DNA of 64,000 nt from Erwinia pyri (GTDB taxonomy: Bacteria > Pseudomonadota > Gammaproteobacteria > Enterobacterales > Enterobacteriaceae). Under the pieces are notes generated by a model, which was not told the origin of the DNA, did no database searches, and saw only the letters and a program-made list of their open reading frames with translations. Within the stretch, counting starts at the first letter, position 1. Each line of letters starts with the position of its first letter. The position numbers and the translations under genes were made by a program. This document shows positions 1-10,644 of the stretch, piece after piece. The stretch covers positions 3,534,001 through 3,598,000 of the forward strand of contig NZ_CP132353.1 in assembly GCF_030758455.1 (NCBI RefSeq), in the 5' to 3' direction.

Positions 1-117
1 TGTTTCAATAAGCAGGCAATGGCAGGCCAGGTGAGCCTTAATCCCTTTACTGAATCCATCATAAAAGGCGCCACCGTAGGGGCACATGCAGCCACAATTA
101 AGGTGTCTGATTTTCAT
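1..117 (-). CDS. MBL-fold metallohydrolase, N-terminal fragment (cut by window edge)
   Basis: An open frame of 39 codons runs off the left edge. It starts at an ATG at 117 preceded by a good Shine-Dalgarno (AAGGAG, four bases upstream). The peptide begins MKIRHLNCGCMCPYGG and continues with a HxACHCLLIET-like stretch, which I recognise as the start of a family of metallo-beta-lactamase-fold hydrolases related to lactonase-type enzymes. The metal-binding HxHxDH motif would lie beyond the edge and cannot be checked. Substrate unknown. Confidence 0.6.
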   Translation of the reverse strand, partial: MKIRHLNCGCMCPYGGAFYDGFSKGIKAHLACHCLLIET

Positions 118-674
118 ATCACTCCTTATGCTCCTGACTGAGACCCGAATTTACGGGCAGCGCCAGCGAGTTCACTCTTTCAGCCGTCCCGGCGATCGTT
201 CCCGCCGGGTTTCCGGCTTGCCAGAACAGGCGCAGAGCAGAGATAAAATGCTACCTGGTTATCAGGATTAATAGCCTGCTGACTTAACGCAATGAGGATC
301 ATAAATTCACGGTTATCTTAAAGCAGCAATGACGTTTATTAGCCTGAGACTTAGCTGTAAGGGTATACAAAACGGTCGTGGCTGCAGATTGATTAGGATT
401 ATTCTTATTCAGCCCGAACGTGCTGATGGAAAAGGACTATTTTTTGCAGAGATAAAGGTGTGAGGTTATTTTAAGTCAGGGCTTTAATATAAATTCCGGC
501 GGGAGAGAGGCAAAAGTATCGGAACATAACGGGTTAATTTCTGATATTACGTTTTTGCTCTCGCCGCCACATAAAGAGAGCCTTAAAAACTCCCGCGTCA
601 AAAAAAGAAGCTGACCTTGCGTCAAAAAGAATTTTGGAGGCGATCACGGAAAGGATCTGACCTGTCGCTGCCCT
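118..674. other. Intergenic region without a recognisable gene
   Basis: About 550 bases between the truncated MBL-fold gene and the end of the lysE-type gene. No frame with a credible start and family match was seen on either strand. The stretch is AT-rich in its middle and contains a short direct repeat GCGTCAAAAA at 595-604 and 619-628. The left end should hold the promoter and leader of the MBL-fold gene. Confidence 0.4.
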
Positions 675-1304
675 CTACTTCCTGCCCTCGAACACCATCC
701 TGACCGCCAGGCTCGCCAGCACGGTCCCCATCAGCCAGCGCTGAATTTTTTGCCACGTTGGCCGCTGTGCCAGGAAGCTGGCAACGGTGCCTGCGGCAAA
801 AATAATCATGCCGTTCACCACCATGCTGGTGACAATCTGCGTGGAGCCGAGCGTTAACGACTGTACAAGCACGTGGCCCTGTTCCGGCCTAATAAACTGC
901 GGCAGCAGCGACAGATAGATCACTGCGGTTTTAGGGTTCAGCAGATTGGTAAGCAACCCCATGGTAAACAGCTTGCGTGAGCTGTCCGGCGGCAGCTCGC
1001 GCAGCTGAAATGGCGATTTACCGCCAAAAATTGCCTGCCATGCCATATAGAGCAGGTAACAGGCCCCCGCGAAGCGCAACGCATCATACGCCAGCGGCAC
1101 CGCCATGATCAGCGCGGTGATCCCCAGCGCGGCACAGAGCATATAAAACATAAAACCCAGCGCTACGCCGGTCAGGGAAATATAGCCCGCTTTACGTCCC
1201 TGGCAGAGGGAGCGGGAGATGAGATAGATCATATTCGGCCCTGGCGTCAGCACCATACCGAGTGAAATAGCGGCAAAGGGGAAAAGCTGGGAAAGCGTAA
1301 CCAT
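675..1304 (-). CDS. LysE/RhtB-family amino-acid exporter
   Basis: Inner-membrane exporter of the LysE/RhtB family, 209 residues from the chosen start, the usual family length. Hydrophobic segments alternate through the whole chain, and the N-terminal signature LTPGPNMIYLISRS is the family hallmark. A frame opens ten codons earlier, but the internal ATG at 1304 has AAGGA eight bases upstream and gives the normal N-terminus (MVTLSQLFPF). The family exports amino acids or homoserine lactone-like compounds; the substrate here cannot be told. It lies downstream of proBA on the same strand, 141 bases from proA, but is probably independent. Confidence 0.85.
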   Translation of the reverse strand: MVTLSQLFPFAAISLGMVLTPGPNMIYLISRSLCQGRKAGYISLTGVALGFMFYMLCAALGITALIMAVPLAYDALRFAGACYLLYMAWQAIFGGKSPFQLRELPPDSSRKLFTMGLLTNLLNPKTAVIYLSLLPQFIRPEQGHVLVQSLTLGSTQIVTSMVVNGMIIFAAGTVASFLAQRPTWQKIQRWLMGTVLASLAVRMVFEGRK

Positions 1305-1445
1305 CGAAATATCCTTATGATGTTGAGCAACCATTACCTGTTACTTCTCCCTGGATAAACCAGAAGCACATCCCTGTGCTGTCCCCTTATCTGCTGGCCC
1401 ATCCGGCGTGCATACCTGCCCCGCCTTAACCGGCTCAGCGCCAGG

Positions 1446-2699
1446 CTAGCTTCGTACCGTATCGTTGCCGAATGCGACCCACTTGTAGGTGGTCAGCGCT
1501 TCCAGCCCCATCGGGCCGCGAGCGTGCAGCTTCTGCGTGCTGACCGCCACCTCTGCGCCCAGACCAAACTGTCCGCCATCGGTGAAACGGGTGCTGGCAT
1601 TGACGTAGACCGCCGAGGAGTCAACCTCATTCACAAAGCGATCGGAATGATGGATGCTGCGGGTCAGGATGGCGTCTGAATGCTGGGTGCCATATTCACG
1701 GATATGGGCGATAGCCTCATCGAGATCGTCCACCAGCTTCACGTTCAGATCCAGCGCCAGCCATTCGTCACGATACTGTTCATCCGTGACCGCGCTGACC
1801 TCAGCCGGACCATTTTGCAGCTGCGGCAGTGAGCGTGGATCGGCATGCAGTCTGATGCCCTCTTCTGCCATGCGGGCGCTCAACACCGGCAGAAAACGTC
1901 CGGCAATCGCCGCATGTACCAGCAGCGTTTCCAGCGAGTTACAGGCGCTCGGGCGCTGCTTTTTGGCATTGACGATCACTTTCATCGCTGCCGCCATGTC
2001 GATATCCTGGTCAACAAAGATGTGGCAAACGCCAATGCCGCCGGTGATCACCGGAATGGTTGACTGCTCGCGGCACAGCTTGTGCAGGCCAGCGCCGCCG
2101 CGGGGGATCAGCATATCGACGTAGCGATCCAGCTTCAGCAGCTGATTCACCAGCTCGCGGTCCGGGCTTTCAATCGCCTGCACCGCGCTTGGCGGCAGGC
2201 CATGCTCCTGCAAGGCTTGCTGGATCACGCGAACCGTGGCCCCGTTAGTCCGGTACGTTTCTTTGCCGCCGCGCAGGATCACCGCATTGCCGGTTTTCAG
2301 ACAGAGGCTGGCGACATCCACCGTTACGTTAGGACGCGCTTCATAAATCACCCCGACAACGCCCAGCGGCACGCGGCGGCGCTCAATCCGCAGCCCGTTA
2401 TCTAACTGGCCGCCATCCATCACCACGCCAACCGGATCGGCCAGGCGGCAGACCTGACGCACATCGTCAGCAATGCCTTTCAGCCTGTCGGGATTGAGCA
2501 TCAGCCGGTCCATCAGCGCTTCGCTCATGCCGTTCTGACGCGCATCGGCCAGATCCTGCTCGTTGGCGGCCAGGATCTCTGCGCTCTGCGCTTCAAGACG
2601 ATCGGCAATGGTCATCAGGACCCGATTTTTTTGCGCGGTAGAGAGCACCGACAGCTGATAAGAGGCCACTTTAGCGGCTTTACCCATTTCTTCCAGCAT
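1446..2699 (-). CDS. proA: Gamma-glutamyl phosphate reductase
   Basis: Second step of proline synthesis: NADPH-dependent reduction of gamma-glutamyl phosphate to glutamate-5-semialdehyde, in the cytoplasm. The 417 residues equal the E. coli length and align end to end. Recognisable blocks include [20 protein letters not shown] and the region around the active-site Cys ([14 protein letters not shown]). It begins ten bases after the proB stop, so the pair forms the standard proBA operon with channelling of the unstable phosphate. No tRNA-Thr (thrW) follows, unlike in E. coli. Confidence 0.97.
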   Translation of the reverse strand: MLEEMGKAAKVASYQLSVLSTAQKNRVLMTIADRLEAQSAEILAANEQDLADARQNGMSEALMDRLMLNPDRLKGIADDVRQVCRLADPVGVVMDGGQLDNGLRIERRRVPLGVVGVIYEARPNVTVDVASLCLKTGNAVILRGGKETYRTNGATVRVIQQALQEHGLPPSAVQAIESPDRELVNQLLKLDRYVDMLIPRGGAGLHKLCREQSTIPVITGGIGVCHIFVDQDIDMAAAMKVIVNAKKQRPSACNSLETLLVHAAIAGRFLPVLSARMAEEGIRLHADPRSLPQLQNGPAEVSAVTDEQYRDEWLALDLNVKLVDDLDEAIAHIREYGTQHSDAILTRSIHHSDRFVNEVDSSAVYVNASTRFTDGGQFGLGAEVAVSTQKLHARGPMGLEALTTYKWVAFGNDTVRS

Positions 2700-2709
2700 T
2701 TGCTGCTCC

Positions 2710-3813
2710 TTAACTGACGATCATATCGTCACGGTGAACCGCAACCGGACCATATTCATAACCGAGGATATCGCTGATTTGCTGGGAATGGTGCCCGGCA
2801 ATCATACGCATCGCGTCACTGTTATAACGGCTTACGCCGTGCGCCACATCGCGCCCCTGCAGACTGCGGATGCGGATAACTTCACCGCGTGAAAAGTTGC
2901 CGCTGATCTCACGGATCCCTTTTGGCAGCAGCGAGCTGCCGCGCTCCAGAATGGCAGAGAGCGCGCCATCATCCACGATAAGCTCTCCTGCGGGCGGCGC
3001 GCCGAAGATCCAGCGCTTACGATTTTCCAGCGGCGTTTGCAGCGCATGGAAACGTGTGCCCACCGGCTGGCTGTTGATCACATCGCCGATCACTCCTGGA
3101 CGGCTTCCGGCGGCAATAATCGTATCTATACCGGCACGGCAGGCAACGTCAGCTGCCTGCAGTTTGGTCGCCATGCCGCCGGTGCCCAGACCGGAGACGC
3201 TGTCTCCCGCCAGCGCACGCAGCGCATCATCGATGCTGTGAACGTTGTTGATCAGCTCCGCTTCCGGGTTATTACGCGGATCGGCGGTAAACAGCCCGGG
3301 CTGATCGGTCAGCAGCAGCAGCTTATCTGCGCCCGCAAGAATCGCGGCCAGCGCAGAGAGGTTATCGTTATCCCCTACTTTGATCTCCGCCGTGGCCACC
3401 GCATCGTTCTCATTAATCACCGGGACGATGTGGTTGTCCAGCAGCGCCCGCAGCGTGTCGCGGGCATTCAGAAAGCGTTCCCGATCCTCAAGGTCTGCGC
3501 GCGTCAGCAGCATCTGGCCGATATGTATGCCGTAAATAGAGAACAGCTGCTCCCAGAGTTGAATTAACCGGCTCTGCCCCACCGCAGCCAGCAGCTGCTT
3601 TGAGGCGATGGTGGGCGGCAGTTCCGGGTAGCCAAGATGCTCACGCCCGGCGGCCATGGCGCCAGAGGTGACAATCACAATTCGGTGGCCTGCCGCATGC
3701 TGCTGCGCGCACTGGCGCACCAGCTCGACGATGTGTGCCCGGTTCAGCCGACGCGATCCGCCGGTTAATACGCTGGTCCCCAGTTTCACTACCAGGGTCT
3801 GGCTGCTGCTCAT
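2710..3813 (-). CDS. proB: Glutamate 5-kinase
   Basis: First, proline-feedback-inhibited step of proline synthesis: ATP-dependent phosphorylation of glutamate. 367 residues, the E. coli length. The N-terminal amino-acid-kinase domain (about 1-260) shows [12 protein letters not shown], the [10 protein letters not shown] block and [14 protein letters not shown]. The C-terminal PUA domain (about 275-355) includes [17 protein letters not shown]. First gene of proBA; the divergent neighbour is the porin gene, 244 bases away. Confidence 0.97.
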   Translation of the reverse strand: MSSSQTLVVKLGTSVLTGGSRRLNRAHIVELVRQCAQQHAAGHRIVIVTSGAMAAGREHLGYPELPPTIASKQLLAAVGQSRLIQLWEQLFSIYGIHIGQMLLTRADLEDRERFLNARDTLRALLDNHIVPVINENDAVATAEIKVGDNDNLSALAAILAGADKLLLLTDQPGLFTADPRNNPEAELINNVHSIDDALRALAGDSVSGLGTGGMATKLQAADVACRAGIDTIIAAGSRPGVIGDVINSQPVGTRFHALQTPLENRKRWIFGAPPAGELIVDDGALSAILERGSSLLPKGIREISGNFSRGEVIRIRSLQGRDVAHGVSRYNSDAMRMIAGHHSQQISDILGYEYGPVAVHRDDMIVS

Positions 3814-3946
3814 TATTTCCTGCCATTACAAAAAAATAAGGTCGAACTGACTTTTTAACAGGTGTGGTGCTGGAAGCCAACAGGGCGCGGCGTAAAAGGG
3901 AGAAAAACCGCTGACAGCGGGGTAGACCAAAAGTTCGGCAATAACA

Positions 3947-3966
3947 AGAAACGTATAGAAATGTAA
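3947..3966 (+). promoter_or_regulatory. OmpR-like tandem half-sites upstream of the porin gene
   Basis: Two adjacent ten-base direct repeats, AGAAACGTAT and AGAAATGTAA, lie about 90 bases upstream of the porin start. Spacing of one helical turn and the GAAAC/T-GTA core resemble OmpR half-sites seen at ompF and ompC. No Pho box was seen in the same interval. Assignment rests on pattern only. Confidence 0.4.
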
Positions 3967-4057
3967 TAAAACTTTAATGTTCGCAGGGTAAAACGTTCCT
4001 GCCTTAGGAGAAGTCTGAAGGCCACAAAAAACTTACTCATTCGGGATTGATAGCAAA

Positions 4058-5167
4058 ATGAAGAAAAGCGCACTGGCCATTTTAACCGCCGTACTGGCTC
4101 TGTCCACCGCTGCTCAGGCCGCAGAAGTTTACAACAAAGACGGCAACAAGCTGGATCTGTACGGTAAAATCAAAGGCCTGCATTATTTCAGCGATAATGA
4201 TGGCAGCAACGGTGACAAGTCTTATATGCGTATGGGCTTTAAGGGTCAGACGCAGATCAACGACATGATGACCGGTTACGGTCAGTGGGAATATCAGTTC
4301 AATACCAATAACAGTGAAGGCACCGATGCGAACACCGGCAACAAAACCCGTCTGGGCTTTGCTGGTCTGCGGTTCGGTGACTTCGGCTCAATCGACTACG
4401 GTCGCAACTACGGCGTTCTGTACGACGTGGAAGCCTGGACCGATATGTTCCCGGAATTCGGCGGCGACGGCACCGCGCGCAGCGATAACTTCATGACCCA
4501 GCGTACCACTGGCGTGGCGACCTACCGTAACACTAACTTCTTTGGTCTGGTTGATGGCCTGAAGTTTGCTCTGCAGTATCAGGGTAAAAATGATGACAGC
4601 ACCGGTCGTACAACGACCTCCAGAGGCAACGGCGACGGCTACGGTATGTCAGCTGTCTATGCCCTGCCTGACACAGGCGTGAGCATCAGCGGTGCCTACA
4701 CCAGCTCAGATCGTACTAATGCGCAGCAGGCGCAGGCATTTGGTTCTGGGGACAAAGCGGATTCCTGGGGTGCAGGTCTGAAATATGATGCCAACAGCGT
4801 TTACCTGGCAGCGATTTATACCGAAACCCGTAATATGACGCCTTTCACCCAGAATACCGTTGTTAACGGTGAGTCTGTATCAATCTCTGGTGCAGCAAAC
4901 AAAGCACAAAACATTGAGCTGGTTGCGCAGTATCAGTTCGACTTCGGTCTGCGTCCTTCTATCGGCTACGTGCAGACCAAAGGCAAAGATATTGAAGGAC
5001 TGGGTGACGTTGACCTGGTTAAATACATTGATGTGGGTGCGACTTACTACTTCAACAAAAACATGAACACCTATGTTGACTACAAAATCAACCAGCTGGA
5101 CGACGACAACAAACTCGGCCTGAACAACGATGACGTTGTAGCGGTTGGCCTGGTCTATCAGTTCTAA
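4058..5167 (+). CDS. General (OmpC/PhoE-type) trimeric porin
   Basis: Outer-membrane 16-strand porin, 369 residues, with a 21-residue signal peptide cleaved after AQA before [16 protein letters not shown]. It ends in YQF, the terminal Phe needed for BAM recognition. The constriction loop carries MFPEFGGDG and [10 protein letters not shown]. By position (next to proB and crl) it is the phoE orthologue. However, the Lys that gives E. coli PhoE anion selectivity (mature 125, in DNFMTKR) is Gln here, mature residue 127, as in OmpC-like proteins. Upstream repeats look OmpR-like rather than PhoB-like, so the phosphate-starvation role is doubtful. A strong terminator follows. Confidence 0.92.
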   Translation: MKKSALAILTAVLALSTAAQAAEVYNKDGNKLDLYGKIKGLHYFSDNDGSNGDKSYMRMGFKGQTQINDMMTGYGQWEYQFNTNNSEGTDANTGNKTRLGFAGLRFGDFGSIDYGRNYGVLYDVEAWTDMFPEFGGDGTARSDNFMTQRTTGVATYRNTNFFGLVDGLKFALQYQGKNDDSTGRTTTSRGNGDGYGMSAVYALPDTGVSISGAYTSSDRTNAQQAQAFGSGDKADSWGAGLKYDANSVYLAAIYTETRNMTPFTQNTVVNGESVSISGAANKAQNIELVAQYQFDFGLRPSIGYVQTKGKDIEGLGDVDLVKYIDVGATYYFNKNMNTYVDYKINQLDDDNKLGLNNDDVVAVGLVYQF

Positions 5168-5226
5168 TTTTCACCCCGTATCCCGCCACTGATACGGTTG
5201 CTTTACCCTCGTTATGTGTCTGAAAC

Positions 5227-5253
5227 AAAGGCTGGCAATTGCCAGCCTTTTTT
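5227..5253. terminator. Bidirectional rho-independent terminator
   Basis: Perfect palindrome AAAGGCTGGCAA / TTGCCAGCCTTT followed by T residues, with A residues on the other side. It separates the porin gene from the convergent crl gene and can serve both strands. Confidence 0.85.
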
Positions 5254-5268
5254 AGTGCTTATTCCGCC

Positions 5269-5670
5269 TCAGGCGGTCAGCTTGACCGGCTCATCATTGA
5301 AACCGGCAGCGGGTTTCAGCCCCAGCTTCATCTCTTCCAGCAGCGCTTTCAGCCGCACGTGGAAATTCCGCAAGGTCTCTTCAAGCCGTTCGTTATTCTC
5401 TTTTCCTTTAACCGTCGATGGCTTCCAGTTGCCTTCTTTATCGAACAGTCCAAAGTGGTATTCGTAGGTGAAGTGGTCGCTCTGCGCTTCCAGCTCCATC
5501 CACCAGCCCCAGAACTCGCGCAGCTCAGGTGAGGGTTTAACGTTGACGCAAACGGCCAGGCAGTCAAAGAAAAAACGCTCCTCTTCACATTTCGCTTCGC
5601 GAATATAGGGACCCAGCGATCCAAAGCGCTTCATTAAGCGGCTTTTAGGATGCCCACTTGGTAACGTCAT
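5269..5670 (-). CDS. crl: Sigma factor-binding protein Crl
   Basis: Small cytoplasmic protein that binds RpoS and favours assembly of the sigma-S RNA polymerase holoenzyme, promoting curli and stationary-phase genes. 133 residues, the E. coli length. Conserved stretches include FGPYIRE-like [20 protein letters not shown] near the N-terminus and the aromatic block [13 protein letters not shown]. It lies between the porin and frsA genes exactly as in E. coli. Confidence 0.95.
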   Translation of the reverse strand: MTLPSGHPKSRLMKRFGSLGPYIREAKCEEERFFFDCLAVCVNVKPSPELREFWGWWMELEAQSDHFTYEYHFGLFDKEGNWKPSTVKGKENNERLEETLRNFHVRLKALLEEMKLGLKPAAGFNDEPVKLTA

Positions 5671-5778
5671 CGTTTACTCTCCTGTAATGCACCTGTTAAT
5701 CAATCCGTTAACCCGCTGGCGGCAGGCGATCGGCGAGTTAAGTCTGCTTGTTATAGCAAAGGTTTGAATTATAGCAAC

Positions 5779-7029
5779 TCATCGCGTTAACCGCTTCGCT
5801 AACCAGTCGACAATATCACGTAACGCTTTATCAAAGTTGTGCATGGCGGGTGAGAGCGCGATCGGCAGCAGCTTCCCGTCTGCGGAAGAGTTAACTATCA
5901 GCTTTGACTCCTCTTCCGGGCTGAAGGGATCGTTGGGCCAGTAGCCGGCAAGCATCGGCGTTGGGCAACGGCGCCCCAGCAACCCTTGTAGCTTGAGGGA
6001 GTAGCGGTTCAGTTCGACCCGCAGCGCAGAGTCAGAGGCGGTAGCCATGCCTAAACGGCTGGCAAGCACATCCATATACATTTCCGGTACCCGGTCCTGA
6101 ACGGCTTTATCGCACAGCAGGGTATGAACTACCGGTCCAAGGCAGGCCACCGCTTTCAGGCGTGGCGATTCAAGATAGGCGAGCCGCACCGCCACGTTTG
6201 CGCCGAAGCGAAAGCCGAATGCGCCAACGCGGGTATGGTCCACCCAGGGCACATTCTCTAAATGACGCAGCACCTGTTGATGGAGAAAGCTGGCATCCTG
6301 GGTAAGGGTCCACTTCGCTGAGAAACCGACCGAAGGCATATCAATAGTCAGCATGGCAATGCCGCGCGGGGCAAGATAGTCGTGGAACAGACGGTAATGG
6401 TCGGTTTGCAGCGAGTCCAGGCTGCCGCAGAGCAGCACGGTCGGATAGGGGGCGCTGACGCCGGGCGGCATATGCAGGAAGCCAAAAATCGGGCTGCCGC
6501 CGGGAATGGGAAACTCCAGCTCTTTTAACTCCCCGGAGAGCCGCGAGGTAGCCTCTTCATAGGCACGATTTGCCAGCAGCTGTGCCTGCTCCGCCAGCTC
6601 ATCCCCTTTCAGATGGGGGTAGCCCGCCACGCCATAGAGGTTGGCGGCATGGAGCCAGCACTGCCCCGCCGCCTCAGGGGTAGCGACTTCGCCCGCTTTC
6701 TGCTGCCAGTGGGCAGCCTGCTTCGACCACTCATAGATCCAGTTTCCGCCCCGATAACCAATTACCGTATCGAGCAGCTTATCATCAGTGTGTTCAACCC
6801 GACTGTTAGCTATGCGGGCCAGCACTTCACTGATCTCCTGTGTGGGTAATCCCCGCCAGGTCCAGAGCAGCCGGTTGATCATACGATACCAGCCCGCGTG
6901 ACTCTCGCCCTCCAGCGCAGAATGGATCGGCAGCGGCTTATGGTGATGCAGACGGCGGATTAATGATGAGGTTTCGGGATGCTTAAAACGAGGTTTGAAC
7001 AGCTCCTCGCTCAGGTTCTTTGGTGACAT
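5779..7029 (-). CDS. frsA: FrsA, alpha/beta-hydrolase-type fermentation/respiration switch protein (YafA)
   Basis: 416 residues from the ATG at 7029, which has GGAGG about eleven bases upstream; a GTG seven codons earlier is less likely because this Shine-Dalgarno lies inside that extension. It has an alpha/beta-hydrolase fold with the nucleophile-elbow region [20 protein letters not shown]. coli FrsA binds the dephospho form of the PTS protein EIIA-Glc and shifts carbon flux toward fermentation; an esterase activity has been debated for the family. Gene order crl-frsA-gpt is conserved. Confidence 0.93.
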   Translation of the reverse strand: MSPKNLSEELFKPRFKHPETSSLIRRLHHHKPLPIHSALEGESHAGWYRMINRLLWTWRGLPTQEISEVLARIANSRVEHTDDKLLDTVIGYRGGNWIYEWSKQAAHWQQKAGEVATPEAAGQCWLHAANLYGVAGYPHLKGDELAEQAQLLANRAYEEATSRLSGELKELEFPIPGGSPIFGFLHMPPGVSAPYPTVLLCGSLDSLQTDHYRLFHDYLAPRGIAMLTIDMPSVGFSAKWTLTQDASFLHQQVLRHLENVPWVDHTRVGAFGFRFGANVAVRLAYLESPRLKAVACLGPVVHTLLCDKAVQDRVPEMYMDVLASRLGMATASDSALRVELNRYSLKLQGLLGRRCPTPMLAGYWPNDPFSPEEESKLIVNSSADGKLLPIALSPAMHNFDKALRDIVDWLAKRLTR

Positions 7030-7103
7030 GGCGTGACGTTCCTCCAGCACAGGGCGTGGGATGAGTCTATCGCAGCCTGCAGCAGTGCGCTAACCGTAAA
7101 AAC

Positions 7104-7127
7104 AAAAACGCCCGGCAGAACCGGGCG
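7104..7127 (-). terminator. Rho-independent terminator of gpt
   Basis: Read on the minus strand, stem CGCCCGG / CCGGGCG with a five-base loop is followed by TTTTTG, about 20 bases after the gpt stop codon. Confidence 0.8.
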
Positions 7128-7146
7128 TTGCTTTGATGCGGGTCAA

Positions 7147-7605
7147 TCAACCTTTCACCAGCGGCGGAATATAGACCACGCCCATATCCCACGGCTGTTC
7201 AATCCAGGTGTTCTGCGGGATATCCACCACATAATCATCTACCAGCGGGCGACCGGCTGGTTTGGCAAAGATAGTCACGAAGTGAGCTTTTGGATACATC
7301 TCGCGGATCGCCTGCGCGGTTCCGCCGGTATCAACCAGGTCATCAATCACGATAAAACCTTCACCGTCGCCTTCTGCACGCTTCAGCACTTTCATTTCGC
7401 GCTGGTTGTCGTGGTCGTAGCTGGAGATGCAGACGGTATCGACATGGCGAATGCAGAGCTCACGAGCCAGCAGAGAAGCAGGGACCAGGCCACCGCGGCT
7501 GACCGCGATAATACCTTTCCACTGTTCGGCAGGGAGCAGGCGCTGAGCCAGTTTACGGGCATGAATTTGCAGCATGTCCCAGGTGACGACGTATTTTTCA
7601 CTCAT
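7147..7605 (-). CDS. gpt: Xanthine-guanine phosphoribosyltransferase
   Basis: Purine salvage enzyme that joins PRPP to guanine, xanthine or hypoxanthine; peripheral to the inner membrane in E. coli. The start at 7605 ([12 protein letters not shown]) gives 152 residues, exactly the E. coli protein, although the frame is open 44 codons further upstream. The PRPP-binding signature [14 protein letters not shown] is clear, as is the family motif [15 protein letters not shown]. Divergent from pepD as in E. coli. Confidence 0.97.
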   Translation of the reverse strand: MSEKYVVTWDMLQIHARKLAQRLLPAEQWKGIIAVSRGGLVPASLLARELCIRHVDTVCISSYDHDNQREMKVLKRAEGDGEGFIVIDDLVDTGGTAQAIREMYPKAHFVTIFAKPAGRPLVDDYVVDIPQNTWIEQPWDMGVVYIPPLVKG

Positions 7606-7856
7606 AAAAGGAGTCCCGACCAATGGTGTTGGCTTAAAAATGTACAATGGGAGAGGTTGCGCGGAATTATAGAGATCTGAGCGGCTAAAAACCAGCGCCG
7701 GGCGGCTTTTTTCCATGTGTGAAGTAAGCAACGCCACGGAAACGATGATATTCTTTGCCCATCGCGTCAGAGAGTCTGACGGGAGTCATCCACTTGCTCA
7801 ATATGCTCGCTATTGGCAGCGCTGCTGGCCGATGGCGTTGGCACAGGAGATTTATC

Positions 7857-9314
7857 GTGTCTGAATTATCTCAACTCTCCCCCCAGCCTCTGTGGGATAT
7901 CTTTGCCAAAATCTGCTCTATTCCCCACCCCTCTTATCATGAAGAGGCGCTGGCAGAACACATTCTGTCCTGGGCCAGAGAGCAGGGTTTCTTCACTGAC
8001 CGCGATGCCGTGGGCAATATTCTGATCCGCAAACCCGCCACGCCGGGTCTGGAAAATCTCAAGCCGGTAGCGCTGCAGGCGCACCTGGATATGGTGCCGC
8101 AGAAAAACAACGACACGGTGCATGACTTCACAACGGATCCTATCCAGCCGTGGGTTGATGGCGAATGGGTGAAAGCGCGCGGCACCACGCTGGGCGCGGA
8201 TAACGGTATTGGCATGGCGTCGGCGCTGGCGGTGCTGGCTGATAAAAGCGTGGAGCATGGCCCGCTGGAAGTGCTGCTGACCATGACCGAAGAGACTGGC
8301 ATGGTGGGCGCCTTTGGGCTGCAGCCTAACTGGCTGCAGGCTGAAATCCTGATCAATACCGACTCGGAAGAGGAAGGTGAAATTTACATGGGCTGCGCGG
8401 GCGGGATTGATTTCACCACCACGCTGGCCGTGACGCGTGAAGCGGTGCCGGCCGGCTACGAGCCGCTGAAGCTGACCCTGAAGGGGCTGAAAGGCGGCCA
8501 TTCCGGCTGTGATATTCACGTCGGTCTGGGCAACGCTAACAAGCTGCTGGCTCGCTTCCTGTTTGCCCACGCCAAAGCGCTTGACCTGCGTCTGGTCGAT
8601 TTCACCGGCGGTACGCTGCGTAACGCCATTCCGCGTGAGGCAGTTGCCACGCTGGCGGTGCCTGCGGAGAAAGTGGACGAGCTGAAAAGCCTGGCGCTGG
8701 GCTATCTGGAGACGCTGAAGGCTGAACTGAGCCTGAAAGAGAAAAACGTCAACGTCGTTGTTGAAAACGTGGCGGCTGGCGGCCCGGCGCTGACGGCACA
8801 AAGCCGTGATGCGTTTTTTGCGCTGCTGAACAGCACGCCAAACGGCGTAATCCGCAATTCAGACGTGATGAAAGGCGTGGTTGAAACTTCGCTGAACCTT
8901 GGCGTGGTGTCGCTGAAGGAAGAGGAGGCGAAAATCAACTGCCTGATCCGCTCCCTGATCGACAGCGGTAAAGAGTACGTGGTGGAAATGCTGACCGCGC
9001 TGGGTGACCTGGCTGGAGCCACTACCGTGGCGAAAGGCAGCTACCCGGGCTGGCAGCCTGATGCTTCCTCGCCGGTCATGGCGCTGGTAGGCGAAACCTA
9101 CAAAAAACTGTTTGGCAAAACGCCGAACATTCAGGTGATCCACGCGGGTCTGGAGTGCGGCCTGTTTAAGAAGCCTTATCCTGAGATGGATATGGTCTCT
9201 ATTGGCCCGACGATTACCGGCCCCCACTCGCCGGACGAGCAGGTGCATATTGAAAGCGTTGGCCTCTACTGGCAACTGCTGACGGCGCTGCTGAAGGCGA
9301 TCCCTGCTAAGTAA
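7857..9314 (+). CDS. pepD: Aminoacyl-histidine dipeptidase (peptidase D)
   Basis: Cytosolic M20-family metallodipeptidase that cleaves Xaa-His and other dipeptides. The GTG at 7857 (VSELSQLSPQPLWDIF) gives 485 residues, identical in length and N-terminus to E. coli PepD; the open frame upstream does not match the family. Di-zinc site motifs are visible in order: QAHLDMVPQ, LGADNGIGMA, TEETGMVGA with its catalytic Glu, and the late GLECGLF. It converges on dinB with a hairpin between the two genes. Confidence 0.97.
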   Translation: MSELSQLSPQPLWDIFAKICSIPHPSYHEEALAEHILSWAREQGFFTDRDAVGNILIRKPATPGLENLKPVALQAHLDMVPQKNNDTVHDFTTDPIQPWVDGEWVKARGTTLGADNGIGMASALAVLADKSVEHGPLEVLLTMTEETGMVGAFGLQPNWLQAEILINTDSEEEGEIYMGCAGGIDFTTTLAVTREAVPAGYEPLKLTLKGLKGGHSGCDIHVGLGNANKLLARFLFAHAKALDLRLVDFTGGTLRNAIPREAVATLAVPAEKVDELKSLALGYLETLKAELSLKEKNVNVVVENVAAGGPALTAQSRDAFFALLNSTPNGVIRNSDVMKGVVETSLNLGVVSLKEEEAKINCLIRSLIDSGKEYVVEMLTALGDLAGATTVAKGSYPGWQPDASSPVMALVGETYKKLFGKTPNIQVIHAGLECGLFKKPYPEMDMVSIGPTITGPHSPDEQVHIESVGLYWQLLTALLKAIPAK

Positions 9315-9321
9315 ATCGTAG

Positions 9322-9345
9322 CGGGGCGGAAGATCTTCCGCCCCG
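9322..9345. terminator. Palindromic hairpin between convergent pepD and dinB
   Basis: Perfect inverted repeat CGGGGCGGAAGA / TCTTCCGCCCCG placed 7 bases after the pepD stop and 2 bases from the dinB stop. No T-run follows on either side, so it may act as a transcript 3' end stabiliser as much as a terminator. Confidence 0.55.
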
Positions 9346-9347
9346 AT

Positions 9348-10403
9348 TCAGAGCCCCAGCAACAGCTGCCGCTCAAGCTGAGGATCCAGCAGGGTAACGT
9401 GCAGCCCCACCAGCCTGACGCCCCGCTCTGCCCGCCGCTCATCCCAGGTTTTTTTCGCCACCGCGATCAAATCATCCTTATTCAGCTCCTGCCAGACGTG
9501 TTCCTGGGTGGTTTGCTGGAAATCGTCGAACTTGAGTTTTACCCCCTGACGCGCAATCTGCCGGTCAGGTTTGATTTTGATTAGCCTGCGCTCCAGCTCC
9601 TCAAAAAGCCTGTCGATAACCTCCAGGCACGCTTCCCAGCTGTGAATATCTTCCGAGAGCGTGCGCTCCACGCCCAGCGATTTGCGCAGCCGCTCCGTGA
9701 TCACTTCCCGCTCATCGATGCCGTTGCTACGCTCCCAGATTACGCGACCAAACTTGCCAAAGCGCTTTAACAGAGCTGCCAGATCGGTTTTCTGCACGTC
9801 TGCACAGGTCTTTAGCCCCATCTCCTCCAGCTTCTTTGCGGTCACTTTTCCTACCCCCGGGATCTTCGACAGCGGCAGCGTCACCAGAAACCCGGCGAGC
9901 GCATCGGGGGTGATCACAAACTGTCCGTCGGGTTTATTTAAGTCGGAGGCGATTTTGGCCACGAATTTAATGGGAGCGATGCCGGCAGAGGCGGTGAGAT
10001 TCAGCTCGCGCGCAATGGTCTGGCGGATTTCACGGGCGATAAGCGTTGCCGAGCCGTGGCAATGCGGGCTATCTGTGACATCCAGATAGGCCTCATCTAA
10101 TGATAGCGGTTCAATCAGTGAGGTATAGCGCGAGAAAATTTCACGAATATGCTGGCTGGCTTCTTTATAGGCGTCAAAGCGGCCGGGGATCACTCTTAAA
10201 TGCGGACAGAGCTTCAGCGCCATCGCAGTAGACATCGCGCTGTGCACGCCAAATTTGCGGGCGGGATAATTCGCCGTGCTGATCACCCCGCGCTTTAAGT
10301 GACTGCCGCCAATGGCAATGGGGATATCACGCAGACTGGGATCGTCGCGCATTTCCACCGCGGCGAAAAAGCAGTCCATATCAACGTGAATGATTTTACG
10401 CAT
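9348..10403 (-). CDS. dinB: DNA polymerase IV (Y-family, translesion)
   Basis: Error-prone lesion-bypass polymerase of the SOS response. Start at 10403 ([17 protein letters not shown]) gives 351 residues as in E. coli and has GGAGGGG just upstream; an earlier in-frame start would place the coding region across the LexA box. Metal-binding acidic residues lie in HVDMDCFF and [10 protein letters not shown], and the C-terminus QLLLGL is the beta-clamp-binding motif. A LexA box lies 17 bases upstream. Unlike in E. coli, dinB is adjacent to pepD, with no yafNOP or prfH in between. Confidence 0.97.
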   Translation of the reverse strand: MRKIIHVDMDCFFAAVEMRDDPSLRDIPIAIGGSHLKRGVISTANYPARKFGVHSAMSTAMALKLCPHLRVIPGRFDAYKEASQHIREIFSRYTSLIEPLSLDEAYLDVTDSPHCHGSATLIAREIRQTIARELNLTASAGIAPIKFVAKIASDLNKPDGQFVITPDALAGFLVTLPLSKIPGVGKVTAKKLEEMGLKTCADVQKTDLAALLKRFGKFGRVIWERSNGIDEREVITERLRKSLGVERTLSEDIHSWEACLEVIDRLFEELERRLIKIKPDRQIARQGVKLKFDDFQQTTQEHVWQELNKDDLIAVAKKTWDERRAERGVRLVGLHVTLLDPQLERQLLLGL

Positions 10404-10420
10404 ATCCCCCTCCAGATGCA

Positions 10421-10436
10421 CTGGATAAGTATACAG
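10421..10436 (-). promoter_or_regulatory. LexA box of dinB
   Basis: On the minus strand the sequence is CTGTATACTTATCCAG, matching CTGT-N8-ACAG in all but the last half (CCAG) and nearly identical to the E. coli dinB operator. It sits 17 bases before the dinB start, so SOS control is expected. Confidence 0.85.
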
Positions 10437-10644
10437 TCAACCAGAACGATTTCAACTTGCGTTTGGTGCCGCAAAGCGCAGCGGTAGTGGCGTGCAGGGG
10501 AATTTTATTTCTCATTTTCACCTGCACTCTCTTGATAAAAAAATAGACAATGCTAATGTGGCGCAGCGATAGCGGAATTCTCCGATATTGCAAGTAACAG
10601 CGCCTGCGGGCGTAGCATCCACCCCTCTTTTCAAGGGAACCAGA

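Noticed and set aside
86..271. Plus-strand 61-codon frame near the left edge
   Set aside because: It overlaps the recognisable MBL-fold start on the minus strand, has no Shine-Dalgarno and shows no family features.
1305..1445. Searched for a thrW-type tRNA-Thr downstream of proA
   Set aside because: No tRNA cloverleaf or CCA end is present, so the E. coli attachment-site tRNA is missing at this position.
7866..8801. Long minus-strand frame opposite pepD (and similar ones opposite the purine permease gene, the chemoreceptor gene, hpxW and others)
   Set aside because: Composition-driven antisense frames in GC-rich codons; low-complexity His/Arg/Ala content and no domain match, while the sense gene is certain.
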